64,000 bases of DNA from Caenorhabditis remanei. Its lineage: Eukaryota; Nematoda; Chromadorea; Rhabditida; Rhabditidae. Positions 52,566 through 62,794 of this stretch are shown here, piece by piece. Position numbers and translations under genes: made by a program. The stretch lies in assembly GCF_010183535.1 (NCBI RefSeq), contig NC_071333.1:10848587-10912586 (forward strand). The letters run 5' to 3'. The notes under the pieces are model-generated. The model was not told the origin of the DNA and did not search any database. It worked only from the letters and a program-made list of their open reading frames with translations. Numbering within the stretch: the stretch's first letter is position 1; each line of letters opens with the position of its first letter.

Positions 52566-53607
52566 TTAATCTCGAATGACCATATCAATTGGTTTCCTTC
52601 GAATAGCCAGTGCATTCTTCTTCAACAATGTATCTCTCTTTCTTCTTCCGTATCCAAAACCACCACCACATCCACAAGATGAACCACCACCGCCTCCTCC
52701 ATAGCATCCACCGGAGACATAACCAGAACTGTAACCACCTCCGTATCCGCCGCAACCTCTGAATAAAAAAACCATTAGCAAATATAGTGATGCACGTTTT
52801 CTTTTTTTGTACCCTCTCATGCAAACCGGCATACACACCGGCATACAACAACTACAGCAGTTGCTTTGTATTTGGATAGGAACTGGCACCGGCTGGAAAA
52901 ATCGAATTATTATGAATTTCATAAGAAAAGTCCACGTACCACTGGCATTGGCATGGGCATCGGTACAGGTACAGGTTGAGGCACTGGCTGAGGTACTGGG
53001 ACAGGTTGAGGGATAGGGACAGGAATTGGTGGGGGTAGTGGAGGTGGCATTGGCATCTGACAGCAAATCATTGTAGTCACACAACATCCTCCACCTCCAA
53101 AACCAAATCCGCCACCGAATCCGCCACCGAAGCCACCACCAAACCCAAAACCTCCAAATTGACGCTTGACTCGGAGATGAGAGTTTTCGATGTTGGCAAG
53201 AGCTGTTGTGGTTGAGCTTTGCTCCTGCTGAACATATGTTATTTATTACAGTTACATATTTATTTTTAATTTTTCATAACTACATTATTATATTCTATTT
53301 TAAGACCACTGAACAGTGTTCCTTTTACTCAAACAGTGACCTATTACTTCTGCAAATAGTTGAGATAAACGAGCGAATTGTGCAGATCAACTCCAAAAAA
53401 CATGCGTGCAACTAGTTATTGCTGGCGACTAAGACAAGATCATCTCATCTTAAGCATCAACAATGGCTCGTTCAGATGTGCGAAAACTTGTATACTGCTC
53501 AACGATCAAACAAATATTTCATAATTAAATAGGCTTACCTCCAAGCTTTGGCTCAAGCTGTCGACTGAAAATAATAGCGAAAGAATTCCTGTGAAGAATA
53601 GAAACAT
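52566..53607 (-). CDS. Secreted Gly/Pro/Cys-rich protein
   Basis: The first exon (53607-53539) is a signal peptide, MFLFFTGILSLLFSVDSLS. The next begins QEQSSTTTALANIENSHLRV and then has a KR cleavage site before QFGGFGFGGGFGGG. A CC...CC patch and a long Pro-Val-Pro-Met repeat (VPIPQPVPVPQPVPQPVPV) follow. A third exon has NCCSCCMPVCMPVCMRG. The last is Gly/Cys-rich (GGSSCGCGGGFGYG) and ends in a basic tail, RRKRDTLLKK. The exons are linked by standard donors and matching phases. Signal peptide, KR processing and low-complexity Gly/Pro blocks point to a cuticle, eggshell or other matrix protein. It lies in the same orientation just upstream of the Cys-rich repeat gene. Minus-strand TATAAAA lies near 53653-53659. 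No family name can be given. Confidence 0.8.
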
Positions 53608-53644
53608 CTGAAGAATATGCCTGAAACAACCAACACGAACTAAT

Positions 53645-54367
53645 ATGAACCGTTTTATACGAGGGTCAGTAGTAATATTTACACAAGGTTTCCATGACAA
53701 GATGGACTGGATACAATATCCAGAATTCTTAGTCATCAATGTTCGTTTCGTGAATTCTGAAGTGTACGGAGAAGAAGAAAATACGGCAGCTTCATTGAAA
53801 AAAGAACAAACTGTATTCAATTGAAATTTTTTGAACAAAAATGTATTGAATACCTTGTTTACTCTTTGTATGTTACTTAGATTAATATGGTGAAGTCCTT
53901 TCAGTTTCACTTTTCCACAGTTTGATATTCTTTGATCTATAATGATACCAGTTCTCAATGTTAGCATGAACAAAAAATCAAGAGTTCTTATTGACCTTGC
54001 TCTTGACGACCAAACTATATTCTCTAAGCATGATTCATGATCATCTCTTCATCAGTACCCCACCTTCCAAAAACTTGACGCATTATTAAAATTCAAAAAC
54101 TGTTCTCTATTTTTCTACCCTTCCTGTAATAAAGGGAATAGTTCAAATAATAGGGCAATCGGGAGCGAGAATCCAGAATTGTATTTGCGTGAAACTGTAT
54201 ACTTTTGGAATTTGGGTGAGATGAAAAACCGCATGGCGCAGACTACTGTTTTCCCAATTCTAGGAGATCGGCTAGAGATCAAGAAACTCAATATGTTGAA
54301 TAGATGTGCTAAAAATCTAGGAATAATCGAATTCCCAGCAGAGCTCAAGCAACATCAGTTCTTTTAA
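53645..54367 (+). CDS. Unrecognised two-exon gene
   Basis: Exon 53645-53812 reads MNRFIRGSVVIFTQGFHDK and ends EQT before a GTATTC donor. A second exon after CTCTTCATCAG runs 54056-54367 and reads YPTFQKLDALLKF, later YLRETVYFWNLGEMKNR and FPILGDRLEIKKLNMLNR. Both junctions are phase 0; the product is about 159 residues. There is no signal peptide. The second exon is convincing; the first is less so, because it lies only 38 bases from the divergent Gly/Pro-rich gene's start and over its TATA box. Upstream exons may be missing. It ends 14 bases from the stop of a convergent small gene. No family recognised. Confidence 0.4.
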
Positions 54368-54381
54368 AACTATTCTGTATT

Positions 54382-54677
54382 CTATTTCAAAACTTCAATA
54401 TAGTAAGCAAAGCGCTTTCCCAACTTTTCTGGATTGTCAATAAACAACTCCACGCCTGAACATTTGAACATCATATCAAACGAACATCGACTGTGGTTCT
54501 CGAGTACATACGTTTTTGCCGGAACACTGATAAAACAGAGCCGGCAGAGTGCTCACGTACCGGTTTTCCTCACGTAGGATGATGCTCAATACTTCCCTGT
54601 AACATGACCACCCCTGAGCTTTTAATCCGATTCCGGCGCAACTTTTTGTGCATGCTTTCAAAAAAGCTCACAAACAT
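54382..54677 (-). CDS. Small unrecognised two-exon gene (82 residues)
   Basis: Exon 54677-54574 starts MFVSFFESMHKKLRRNRIK and ends at CCTAC before a perfect GTGAGG donor. A 47-base intron ends TTTTATCAG. Exon 54526-54382 reads VPAKTYVLENHSRCSFDMMF then VELFIDNPEKLGKRFAYYIE and stops. Phase and intron length are right. The protein is basic with two cysteines and no signal peptide. An overlapping ORF in another frame (KACTKSCAGIGLKAQGW) is open over the same DNA but lacks a start and consistent splicing. No homologue recognised. Confidence 0.5.
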
Positions 54678-55633
54678 TGCAACCTTTTATCCAGCGCCGG
54701 CAACTCAACTCAACCTCTCAACCGGTATCCTCCGGGTGGGTTGAGTAATAAAGAATGTGATAATTGGGGTTCTTGATGTTTGTTTATTGCAGAGAAGAAT
54801 CAACGAAAGATTGTGCAAATTCAGCACAAGCAGCAGCTGAAGGGCGTTAACCAGTTTCTTTACATGTATTCTTTTATGACGAGGTTTCTATTTACGGAAT
54901 ATCGGCAAACAACGCATCACTTGAACTCTTTTTGAATGTAGTGTTCGGAGATTGAAATTTGAATTTGGTTTTGCTATACTCACGTTATTTTAGTAGTGAT
55001 GTACGGCAGTAAAGCAAAAACACTTACAAGAAACTAACAGAAGATATTGTAAAACATATGAAAAAATAACTTTATGGGACTGGAGAACAAACTCGACAGA
55101 ATGTTTCAGAGATATTGCAATAAAATACACATAAAAATCAACAACTTTCAGGAAAACCAAGAAAGTTGAGAGAAATTTTCAAGACAAAATAGTGTGCATA
55201 TCGGGACAAAGTGATATCCAGATAGTCAGATTTCAATCTATGCAGGAGAGCTGAAACAAATATATGCGGTCAACCAGATGACATATTTTGGTGTACAAGC
55301 CTATTGATAACACCAGTAAAAAAACAGGTTGCAGTTTCAGTATACACCTATTGTCTATCCTTCCCAAAATATATGCGCTCAAGCTAAAAACAAACAAATT
55401 TCCTCAACAAACATGCACTTTTTGGAACTGCGTTCTCATTGTTTTTTTCCAAAAATTTTGACAGTCTTCCTCATATTCTTCTTCCTTTACCATATTCCCA
55501 CAGGTGCTCTAATCCGATCATCACTACTCATCTATGTTTGAAGCACAATTGAAACTGCCTTCGTTCTTTTTTGTCATCTGTTCTTGCGCATGCCGGTCTT
55601 GCCCTCTTGCCATGACTCCTCCCGGCGGGCGCG
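54678..55633. other. Intergenic, upstream of the repeat-exon gene
   Basis: Between divergently transcribed genes. Only a small ORF (55329-55541 plus) without support. The last 80 bases become GC-rich towards the TATA box. Confidence 0.5.
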
Positions 55634-55640
55634 TATAAAT
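55634..55640 (+). promoter_or_regulatory. TATA box of the repeat-exon Cys/Gln-rich gene
   Basis: TATAAAT within a GC-rich context (GCGTATAAATAGGAGG) lies 63 bases before the ATG, with no acceptor between. A strong classical promoter with a short leader. Confidence 0.75.
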
Positions 55641-55702
55641 AGGAGGAGCGCAACTCGAGTTGTCAGTAGTAGCTCGGCTTGAATACTCTAACAAAAGCAG
55701 CA

Positions 55703-57306
55703 ATGTTCCGCTCGGCTTTTTCTATCTTGGCTATTGTAGCTTTGGTATGTTTTCAGAATCGCTTTGAATAATTTACTTTTCTCATTTTTCTTTTTAGGCT
55801 CTTTCCGCTCCAACTCTTAGAGAAAAGCGTCAGGCTTGCTCATGTGCTCCAGTTCAACAGCAACCATCGTGCTGCCAGCAATCCACCATCAATGTCCAAG
55901 TTCAATACACCCAAACTCAAGTCCAACAGGTCCCAGCTCAAGACCCATGTGCCTGCCAGCAGCAGCAGCCTGCTTGCGACTGTGCTCCAGTTCAGCAGAA
56001 CCCATGTGCTTGCCAACAAGCTCAGGTAAACTTTATTTTTTAAGACGATGATCTAAAAATTTCTTGATTTCCAGCCAGCATGCGATTGCGCTCCAGTTCA
56101 ACAACAGCCAGCCTGCTGCCAACAAGCCCAGGTAATTTTAATAAGCAATAACAGCTCCATCAGTTAAAAAATAATTTTAGCCAGCCTGTGATTGTGCCCC
56201 AGTTCAACAACAGAACCCATGCGCTTGCCAACAGCAACAACCAGCTTGCGACTGTGCTCCAGTCCAACAGCAACCATCCTGCGACTGCCAGGTAAGCTGA
56301 CAACAGCACAAAAATATTACTATGATAAAGATTATAGCCACAACAACAACCAGCCTGCGATTGTGCTTCAGTTCAACAACAGCCAGCTTGCGACTGCCAA
56401 CAGAATCCAACCTGTGTGACCTGCATTCAAATTGAAATCCGTCAAGTTCAACAGCAACAACCAGCCTGTGATTGTGCTCCAGTTCAACAAAACCCATGCT
56501 GCCAACAAGCTCAGGTACCAAAAATTAGAGTTTGAAATGATTTAATCGAATAATTTTAGCCATCATGCGATTGCGCTCCAGTTCAACAACAGCCAGCTTG
56601 TGACTGCGCCCCAGTTCAACAAAACCCATGCTGCCAACAAGCTCAGGTATATTATAGTAAATTTTGACAGTATTCGACTATACTCTTTAATTTTAGCCAG
56701 CTTGCGATTGCGCTCCAGCTCAACAACCATCCTGCTGCCAACAAGCCCAGGTAACTATTCCCATTAAAATTAATCCAACTAATTCGTTCGAAATTTTAGC
56801 CATCCTGTGACTGCGCTCCAGTCCAACAACAACCATCATGCTGCCAACAACAACCACAACAGCCAGCTTGTGACTGCGCTCCAGTTCAACAACAACCATC
56901 TTGCTGCCAACAAGCTCAACCATCTTGCGATTGTGTCCAACAAGCTCCAGTCCAACAAGACGCTTGCGCCTGCCAACAAGCTAAGGTAAGAATTTGAAAC
57001 TACGTGCCATATTCAATAATCCAACAATTTCAGCCATCCTGCGATTGCGCCCAACAAGCTCAGCCAACCTACCAAGTTCAAGTCCAACAAACTCAAACCA
57101 ACCAATGCGTCCCAGCCTGTCAACCAGCCTGTCAATCATCTTGCACCGCTTCTTACACCAACCAACAAAGCCAATACTCATCCGCCACCACTTCCTGCGA
57201 CGCCAACCAATGCGTCTGCCAACGTGGATACGTCAAGTGCGCCGAGCAGACCTGCTGCCTCAGATACAGATACACCAACCGCAAAGCCAAGCGATCGATC
57301 GCCTAA
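55703..57306 (+). CDS. Secreted Cys/Pro/Gln-rich repeat protein (PQN/ABU type)
   Basis: Nine exons (55703-55744, 55798-56025, 56075-56131, 56181-56291, 56338-56514, 56560-56646, 56697-56750, 56800-56985, 57034-57306), every one phase 0, give about 404 residues. A signal peptide (MFRSAFSILAIVALALSAP) is followed by a KR site before QACSCAPVQQ. The body is a repeat of PACDCAPVQQQ and PSCCQQAQ units. The C-terminus has CDANQCVCQRGYVKCAEQTC then CLRYRY and a basic tail. Gln-rich prion-like, Cys-paired composition fits the nematode PQN/ABU families, several of which are pharyngeal-cuticle or ER-stress-linked genes. C. elegans abu-10 (F35A5.3) lies near erp-1 (F35A5.8) and could be the orthologue, but I cannot confirm it. 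Introns are all short and sit at the same place in the repeat. Confidence 0.9.
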
Positions 57307-58152
57307 ACGAACTCTTTTGTGACCATGTCTTTCATTTTCGACTTCTCAAACTATTTGTACATTTCGGTAATATTATTGCCATTATAAAGTAGTTTTCCTT
57401 TCAAATTGTTTCAAATAAGTTTCATTTTCAATTTAAAAAAATGCTCTATACTTCAGTCCTGTATACCTATTGCTGTCTACAAACTTTTTTATCTTTATTT
57501 TTTCAAATCAACCATATTCTCCAGCTTCATCAAACCGTGATATATCATATCACGTTTTTGGTAAAGGTCTTGAAAAAAAACACGTTAAACTATGTAAGAT
57601 AGAAAAAAAAGCAAAATATCGAACGTAATTTTTGAAATCGTTGGAGTGACCGTTCAGTTTATTGAAAAATAGTAAAGCTGATATAAATTTGGATTGGAAT
57701 GATGGTTTACTGATGGAGTTTTTTGAAAATCAATGAAAATATATGTTTAATTCTAACTAAACCCTGTCTAACTACTGATGGATATAGCGTTGTGTCTTGT
57801 GAGTTTTTTACATAAAAACAAACAGGGTCTAATAGAACTGTTGGATATGAAAGGATACTTGGATTCAGTTCCAAGATTGAATACCTTTAAAAATACAACT
57901 ATGCAGTTAGCTGGTCTACTAATTCCGTGGTTCAACCAATAATGAGAAAATAAAGTTCCGTTAGTAGAAGCTCACGATTAGATTTTATGTGATTTTACAG
58001 ATCAATGAAAAAGTTTGGTCACAATAAAAATAATTCTACTGAGTCTCATATTTTATAAAAAGACATGTTAAATTATTTTGTCAAGCAGCACAGTGACATG
58101 TGCAAAAAAAACATAAATGGTTTTGTTAAGAAAAAAAAAAGAACAAAACATG
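57307..58152. other. Intergenic, contains a 19-bp palindrome
   Basis: 3' UTR of the repeat-exon gene, then AT-rich sequence. At 57536-57554 two 8-base arms (CGTGATAT and ATATCACG) flank a 3-base loop. No gene seen. Confidence 0.6.
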
Positions 58153-59332
58153 TTATGGGTCGATGGGAACAATCTTCAACACCAGAGTTCGTTCGTCATC
58201 CGTTTTTCGATTGTCTGCGTCATTTTCAACAGTATCGTACATCACAATCCGGGACTTTGCTGTAATCTGTGTCGATTTATGTCTTGGAATAACACTGTAG
58301 TTGTTGATGAGTGATCTGAAAAACTATCCTGAGTGAATGATGCAAAAAAACATGATAGACAAGCAATAACTACTGCACTGCCAAAAAAAAACTCACTCGT
58401 CAAGACTTGCATCTACTTTCACTTCCTTTGCTGATAACCAAACTTTTGCGTAATCCATAAATCTTTTCATTACTGATATTTGAAGCCCTTTCATTTTTAG
58501 TGTAACTCCAACTTTGTACTCATTGTTCTTCAAGTTCAAAACAATTCTTCGAATCACTGGGAATTCGATCTGTCCTTTATTAAATATCGTATCCGCATTC
58601 GGATGAAGTGGAAAATTGTCTAGCTCAAAGGTACTTTCCGAGTTATAGTCGCAGTAATTGATGACCAGCTTTTTGGCAGAATCTATCAAATTGTGTCGAA
58701 ATTTTCTCGTAGACGGATAAAAACATTCAATGTAGTTCATGGGAGCACTGGAAGGACTAACAAGATGTAAGCTATCCTGAACATCTTTGCACTCCAAGTT
58801 GCTAACCTTGAATTTGAACTGAAGACCGCGAAAGCCAAAATAGTGGTAACAATACTCATTTTGAAAATAGTTCAACAAAGTATTTTTTCTCTCTTCTCTC
58901 AATAATTTCGAAATAATTTCTCGAAACAACGATTTGAAGTGCTTCCATTCATCGGGAATCGGTCTACTGAATGTTTGTCCGGGGACAATATTCTGATATC
59001 TGACTTCCGAATATTTCAGTTTGAGTGGTGGTGCACTTCTTTTATCTCGCCTGAGACGATTCTTGATCTCAATTTGGTTTTCGTCTTGCGAAATTTCAAA
59101 CTTTATATTATTCAACGTAATACATTTTTCTTGTAGATGTACGTAGTCAACGCGAAACGGGATAAACTGCTCCACATTTTTGAATGATGAGTTACATCGA
59201 TTGGTGATATGAGTTCTAAAAAAATTATAATACGGTATACTTAATTTTACAGTTTGCTTGAACCTACCGTTTATTGGCATCTAGAAACTCTATAACAACT
59301 TTTAGACAGGGGTAGGTTAGACCGGCAGGCAT
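58153..59332 (-). CDS. Nematode-specific DUF3557-type protein
   Basis: Three exons (59332-59268, 59215-58397, 58315-58153) join in phase to about 348 residues. The N-terminus LTYPCLKVVIEFLDANKR followed by a TNRCNSSF segment is the typical opening of DUF3557 proteins (YPSLKCVLEYLDANKR..RCPSL). LKLKYSEVRYQ, LQFKFKVSNLECKDVQDSLH and PVIRRIVLNLKNN follow the family order. These are intracellular proteins of unknown function, expanded in Caenorhabditis and rapidly evolving, often in accessory clusters. The third exon restores a C-terminus (VMYDTVENDADN to LVLKIVPIDP) that is missed if exon 2 is read to its in-frame TGA. The start at 59332 is chosen because the family opens at this point; an upstream ATG at 59455 is in frame. 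Confidence 0.72.
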
Positions 59333-59563
59333 TGAGAGTAGGGCAATAGAGAAAGGTGGACCGAAACAAAGTGAGTAGGGACCTGTTCGATAGACAATAA
59401 TGAGTGCGTACACAGACCACTTGGATGCAGATGGGAAACGTAGACGAATTAACACATCTGTCTAGGAAGAGTGATGGATTTGACCATAATTGCAACAGAG
59501 ATTCTATCTCTAGTTAATTAAACAACTTCTGGGAAACAACAAAAGACAACAAATGTTTTTCAG

Positions 59564-59832
59564 TCATCCTGTACCGCTTCTTACACCAACCAACAAAGCC
59601 AATACTCATCCGCCACCACTTCCTGCGACGCCAACCAATGCGTATGCCAATGTGGATACGTTAAGTGCAGACCTGCTGCCTCAGATACAGATACACCAAC
59701 CGTAAAGCCAAGCGATCGATTGCCTAAACGAACTCTTTTCTGACCATGTCTTTCATTTTTGACTTCTCAAACTATTTGTGCATTTCAATAATATTATTTC
59801 CATTATAAAGTAGTTTTCATTTCAAATTGTTT
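59564..59832 (+). pseudogene. Decayed copy of the 3' end of the repeat-exon gene
   Basis: About 270 bases nearly identical to 57136-57411, covering the last 56 or so codons, the stop and the 3' UTR up to the T-rich end. Relative to the parent there are about a dozen substitutions and a 7-base deletion near 59669 that shifts the frame and destroys the final Cys-Cys motif. No signal peptide, promoter or upstream repeat exons accompany it. The left boundary falls just after TTTTTCAG, which resembles a splice acceptor but is not present in the parent at that position. Confidence 0.93.
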
Positions 59833-60049
59833 TTTTTTAATTGCCCAGTCCAAGGTTTCAATTTCACAATTCATTGCATTTAAATCTACAATACCTATAC
59901 TTTAAAAAAACGGAATGGCAAAAAAGAGTTAAGTGAAAACAATACAAACGAGATCTTCAAATATTGAGATAAATCATGGTACAATACTATTATCAAACTT
60001 TTGGCACGCAGGAACATTTATCTATAGTAATAATTTAAGTGTTGAATAT

Positions 60050-62774
60050 TCAAAGAAGCTCGATGTAGCTGACCGGCAGCTTCCCACGTTTTCCTCCCTT
60101 CTCAGCCATCACGTATTCTGCATCCATTCCGGGAAGGCGATACACAATGAGAATCTGCAAGAGGATACCAAATTGATGGATGATTTACGTCATTTCACAC
60201 AATATTTGGTTTCGAAAACAGAAGAAAGGGAAAACCAAAACGTCTTCTTTGATGACTTACATCATTTTGGGTGACACTAATCTCTTGTGGCAGCACTGCC
60301 TCGTAGTCCAAGATCACTTTGGCTTGTTTGGTCCCCAGATCGTCAGGAAGCAATCCAGTTGGCTGAAAGCAAAAACATAATGAAAAGGCTGAGGAAATTA
60401 TTTTTCCAGCATTGAATCTAAAAAATCTAGTGAATAGAAGAGGATATTGAAGAACAATAGAAAGGCACTAGAGAGGAAATGAGCAAGGCGAGTCTCAGAC
60501 GCAAAAAACTTTTATTTTTGCTAGAATTTTTCCGACCCGAATAACTAACCTTTGCTGCTGCAATAGCCGCCGCCATCGTTCGTCCGTTTGGTGGGTCACC
60601 GCTATTGTTCACCAGAATCGCCGAGCTTCCGCGGAAAGACATAGTCCTGAAAAGGATTTCAAAAGTAATTGGCATCTTGAGGGACAATTGAAAACGGAAC
60701 ATTGACAGAAACATTTATTCGTATTCAAATCGTTTTCGAATTTCACACAGAACTAAATAACGCACACAGCAAGGACGACTAGTTTTCGGTAATGCCGATC
60801 AACGGCGTTCGAAGTAGTAAAAATTATATAAAGTCATACACACAAAATCTGAAAATTTGAAATGGTCATACTAATAAAACAAAAAGTGAATACCGGGCAG
60901 GTTAAATGATTTCTATGATACATAGTACAAATAAAAACGTTCTCAGAACACTAATCTCAACACGTGAATACTTTCTGTTTTGTATTTTTCAGTCAACTTG
61001 GCCAAATAATGAATGACACATAATTTAGTTCTGGGAAATGAGAAATGGGAAAAATAAGTGAAGAGTTTTGTTCAAAATTATATTTTGAGAATTGAATAGT
61101 TTCAGGATTCAGGATCACAATCACGAGCGGCAAACACAAGTTTTCGGTGAAGACAATCATTCATCGTGACGGCTCATGTTTCCATAATACAGGGGAGAAT
61201 CGGCGAGAGAACTGAAACTTTTGCATGACACATACAACTACAACAACAATTAACAGAAAATTCGAGTCAGAGAACAACTACTAGTGGATGAGTTATCCTA
61301 GACGCATGCGACAAGAAAACTAATGAGGCTACTTTACAATTAACAAGGAGCTCACTCACCCGCTCAATTCGCGTTGCAAATCGGCCATCAATTGATGAGC
61401 TTGAGCGTAGAAAGACATTTGTGCTTCCACAAAATCACGAAGACATTTCAGTTGATTGTTCTGCAACAATTAATAATTTATGTTTGATTCTTGAGAGAAT
61501 CGCTTACGTGTGCTGTCTGAATTCCTTCGAGGAGCAATTTGGTGATCTCCGATTGCTTGTCAAATTCTGCTTGGGCAACACGCACGTCCGCTTCAGCCTG
61601 AAACTTATCGAGGGTTTCTGAATGTTCTTGACAAAACACTCAAGATAATGAGGGAAAGTTTTAACCAAGAAATACGTTTCAAATAGGTACAAAAGGGGTG
61701 GGACCACGCATTATCACAATGATGAACCAATTACAACGTTTATCAACGAACCTGTTCAACTGTAAACCCTCCTGAGGTTTTACTATTTGTCTGTAATGTT
61801 ATTTATTTTTTCTTAGGCCAATAATATAATTTATAGAAGATAGAACCTACCACTGTCTGGGTGTCCACGTTCTTTGCTTTCTTCAGCCGACTCTTGCATG
61901 CATCCAAATCCAATCGTTTGCTGTTCAAGACCTTTCTCTCTTTCTAAAATAAAATTTTTATTAGAAACGGATTTAGATGGATTGCCAATAGACTATTGCC
62001 CTCCAGTAATAAATTCAAATTGCCTTAGGGTGATTTGAAATGCATTTAACGAATTGAAAGGTCTTTGTTCGCTTCTTTAATAGATTTTTATTGGCATTCG
62101 GTCGGAAACCAACTGAATCGTTCATAATAAACTCACCTGAATTGTTTTCATATCTCCTTCGAGGAAACGTCTGATTGGGAGCAAAGTGTTGGTAGCAGCT
62201 TGTCCACAAAGTTCTCTTTCAGCTTGTCCCAATCTATTCTCAGTTTGAGCCACTTTCACCAAAGCCGAGCCATATGGAGTCGTCTCTCCAAATGTTTCTC
62301 CAGCTTCTGTCATCGCTGTAGACAATTGCTCAAGGTTGTTCTGTCGGACAACTCCATCCTTCTTCAGTTCCAATTTTTCGTAGAAGACTTCTTCCATACG
62401 AACGGCTGAAATATATTATTTATGGGATGATTGATGACAAGATCCGTCATTTTAAATGTTCATTTTGAATTCACTCACTTGGATTGGGCTGCAAGTAACT
62501 CTCAATTGAGGAAAGAAGGCGACGGGTGTGTTCTTCGGTTTTGTCGGCACGTTGCAGCAGATTCTCGAAGTGTGAATCCAGCTCGGTACGCTCTGCTTTC
62601 AGAAATGTTTCTTCGGTGAGCTGAAAAGCAAAGATTTAGAATTATAGCAGCCTCAGCGATGACTATTCGAAATACAGTTGCACTATGCATGAAGGATTTC
62701 AGTCTACTCACCTGTTTGGCTCTGCTGAAGAATCCACCGGCATCGCTGGCAATCTTTTTAAAGTTGAAATCCAT
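60050..62774 (-). CDS. erp-1: Endophilin-B-like BAR and SH3 protein (ERP-1)
   Basis: Ten exons (62774-62712, 62620-62479, 62405-62137, 61943-61851, 61790-61752, 61597-61508, 61460-61360, 60646-60550, 60362-60261, 60154-60050) join to 366 residues. The N-terminal amphipathic helix MDFNFKKIASDAGGFFSRAK, a BAR domain (HFENLLQRADKTEEHTRRLL, GQAERELCGQAATNTLLPIR, SRLKKAKN) and a C-terminal SH3 domain (AKVILDYEAVLPQEISVTQN to GKLPVSYIELL) follow the endophilin-B/SH3GLB layout. Such proteins bend membranes and recruit Pro-rich partners such as dynamin and synaptojanin. C. elegans ERP-1 (F35A5.8) is the endophilin-related protein on X. The 39-base exon 61790-61752 is phase 0 and could be optional. 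A TTTCAG acceptor 17 bases upstream of the ATG suggests SL trans-splicing. Confidence 0.9.
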
Positions 62775-62791
62775 GTTGAGTCGTCACTAAT

Positions 62792-62794
62792 CTG
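62792..62794 (-). other. Splice acceptor just upstream of the erp-1 start (probable SL site)
   Basis: GCTTTCAG on the minus strand ends 17 bases before the ATG, in the position expected for SL1 trans-splicing. Confidence 0.5.

Noticed and set aside
52566..53087. 173-codon minus ORF reading Thr/Ser/Cys-rich sequence
   Set aside because: Its N-terminal part is a wrong-frame reading of the Pro-Val-Pro repeat; only the last exon (Gly/Cys-rich) is in the true frame.
53506..53973. 155-codon minus ORF upstream of the Gly/Pro-rich gene
   Set aside because: Only the signal-peptide stretch from 53607 down is credible; the rest overlaps a better plus-strand frame.
54476..54661. Minus ORF with KACTKSCAGIGLKAQGW
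   Set aside because: It has no ATG and its splice phases do not connect; the overlapping frame starting at 54677 is consistent.
56204..56521. Antisense ORFs inside the repeat-exon gene
   Set aside because: Shadows of the Gln/Cys repeats: CAA and TGC codons read backwards are open by composition.
58393..59280. 295-codon single ORF as the whole DUF3557 gene
   Set aside because: It reads through a 52-base intron at its start and stops inside an intron at its end; splicing gives the family-typical N-terminus and a longer C-terminus.
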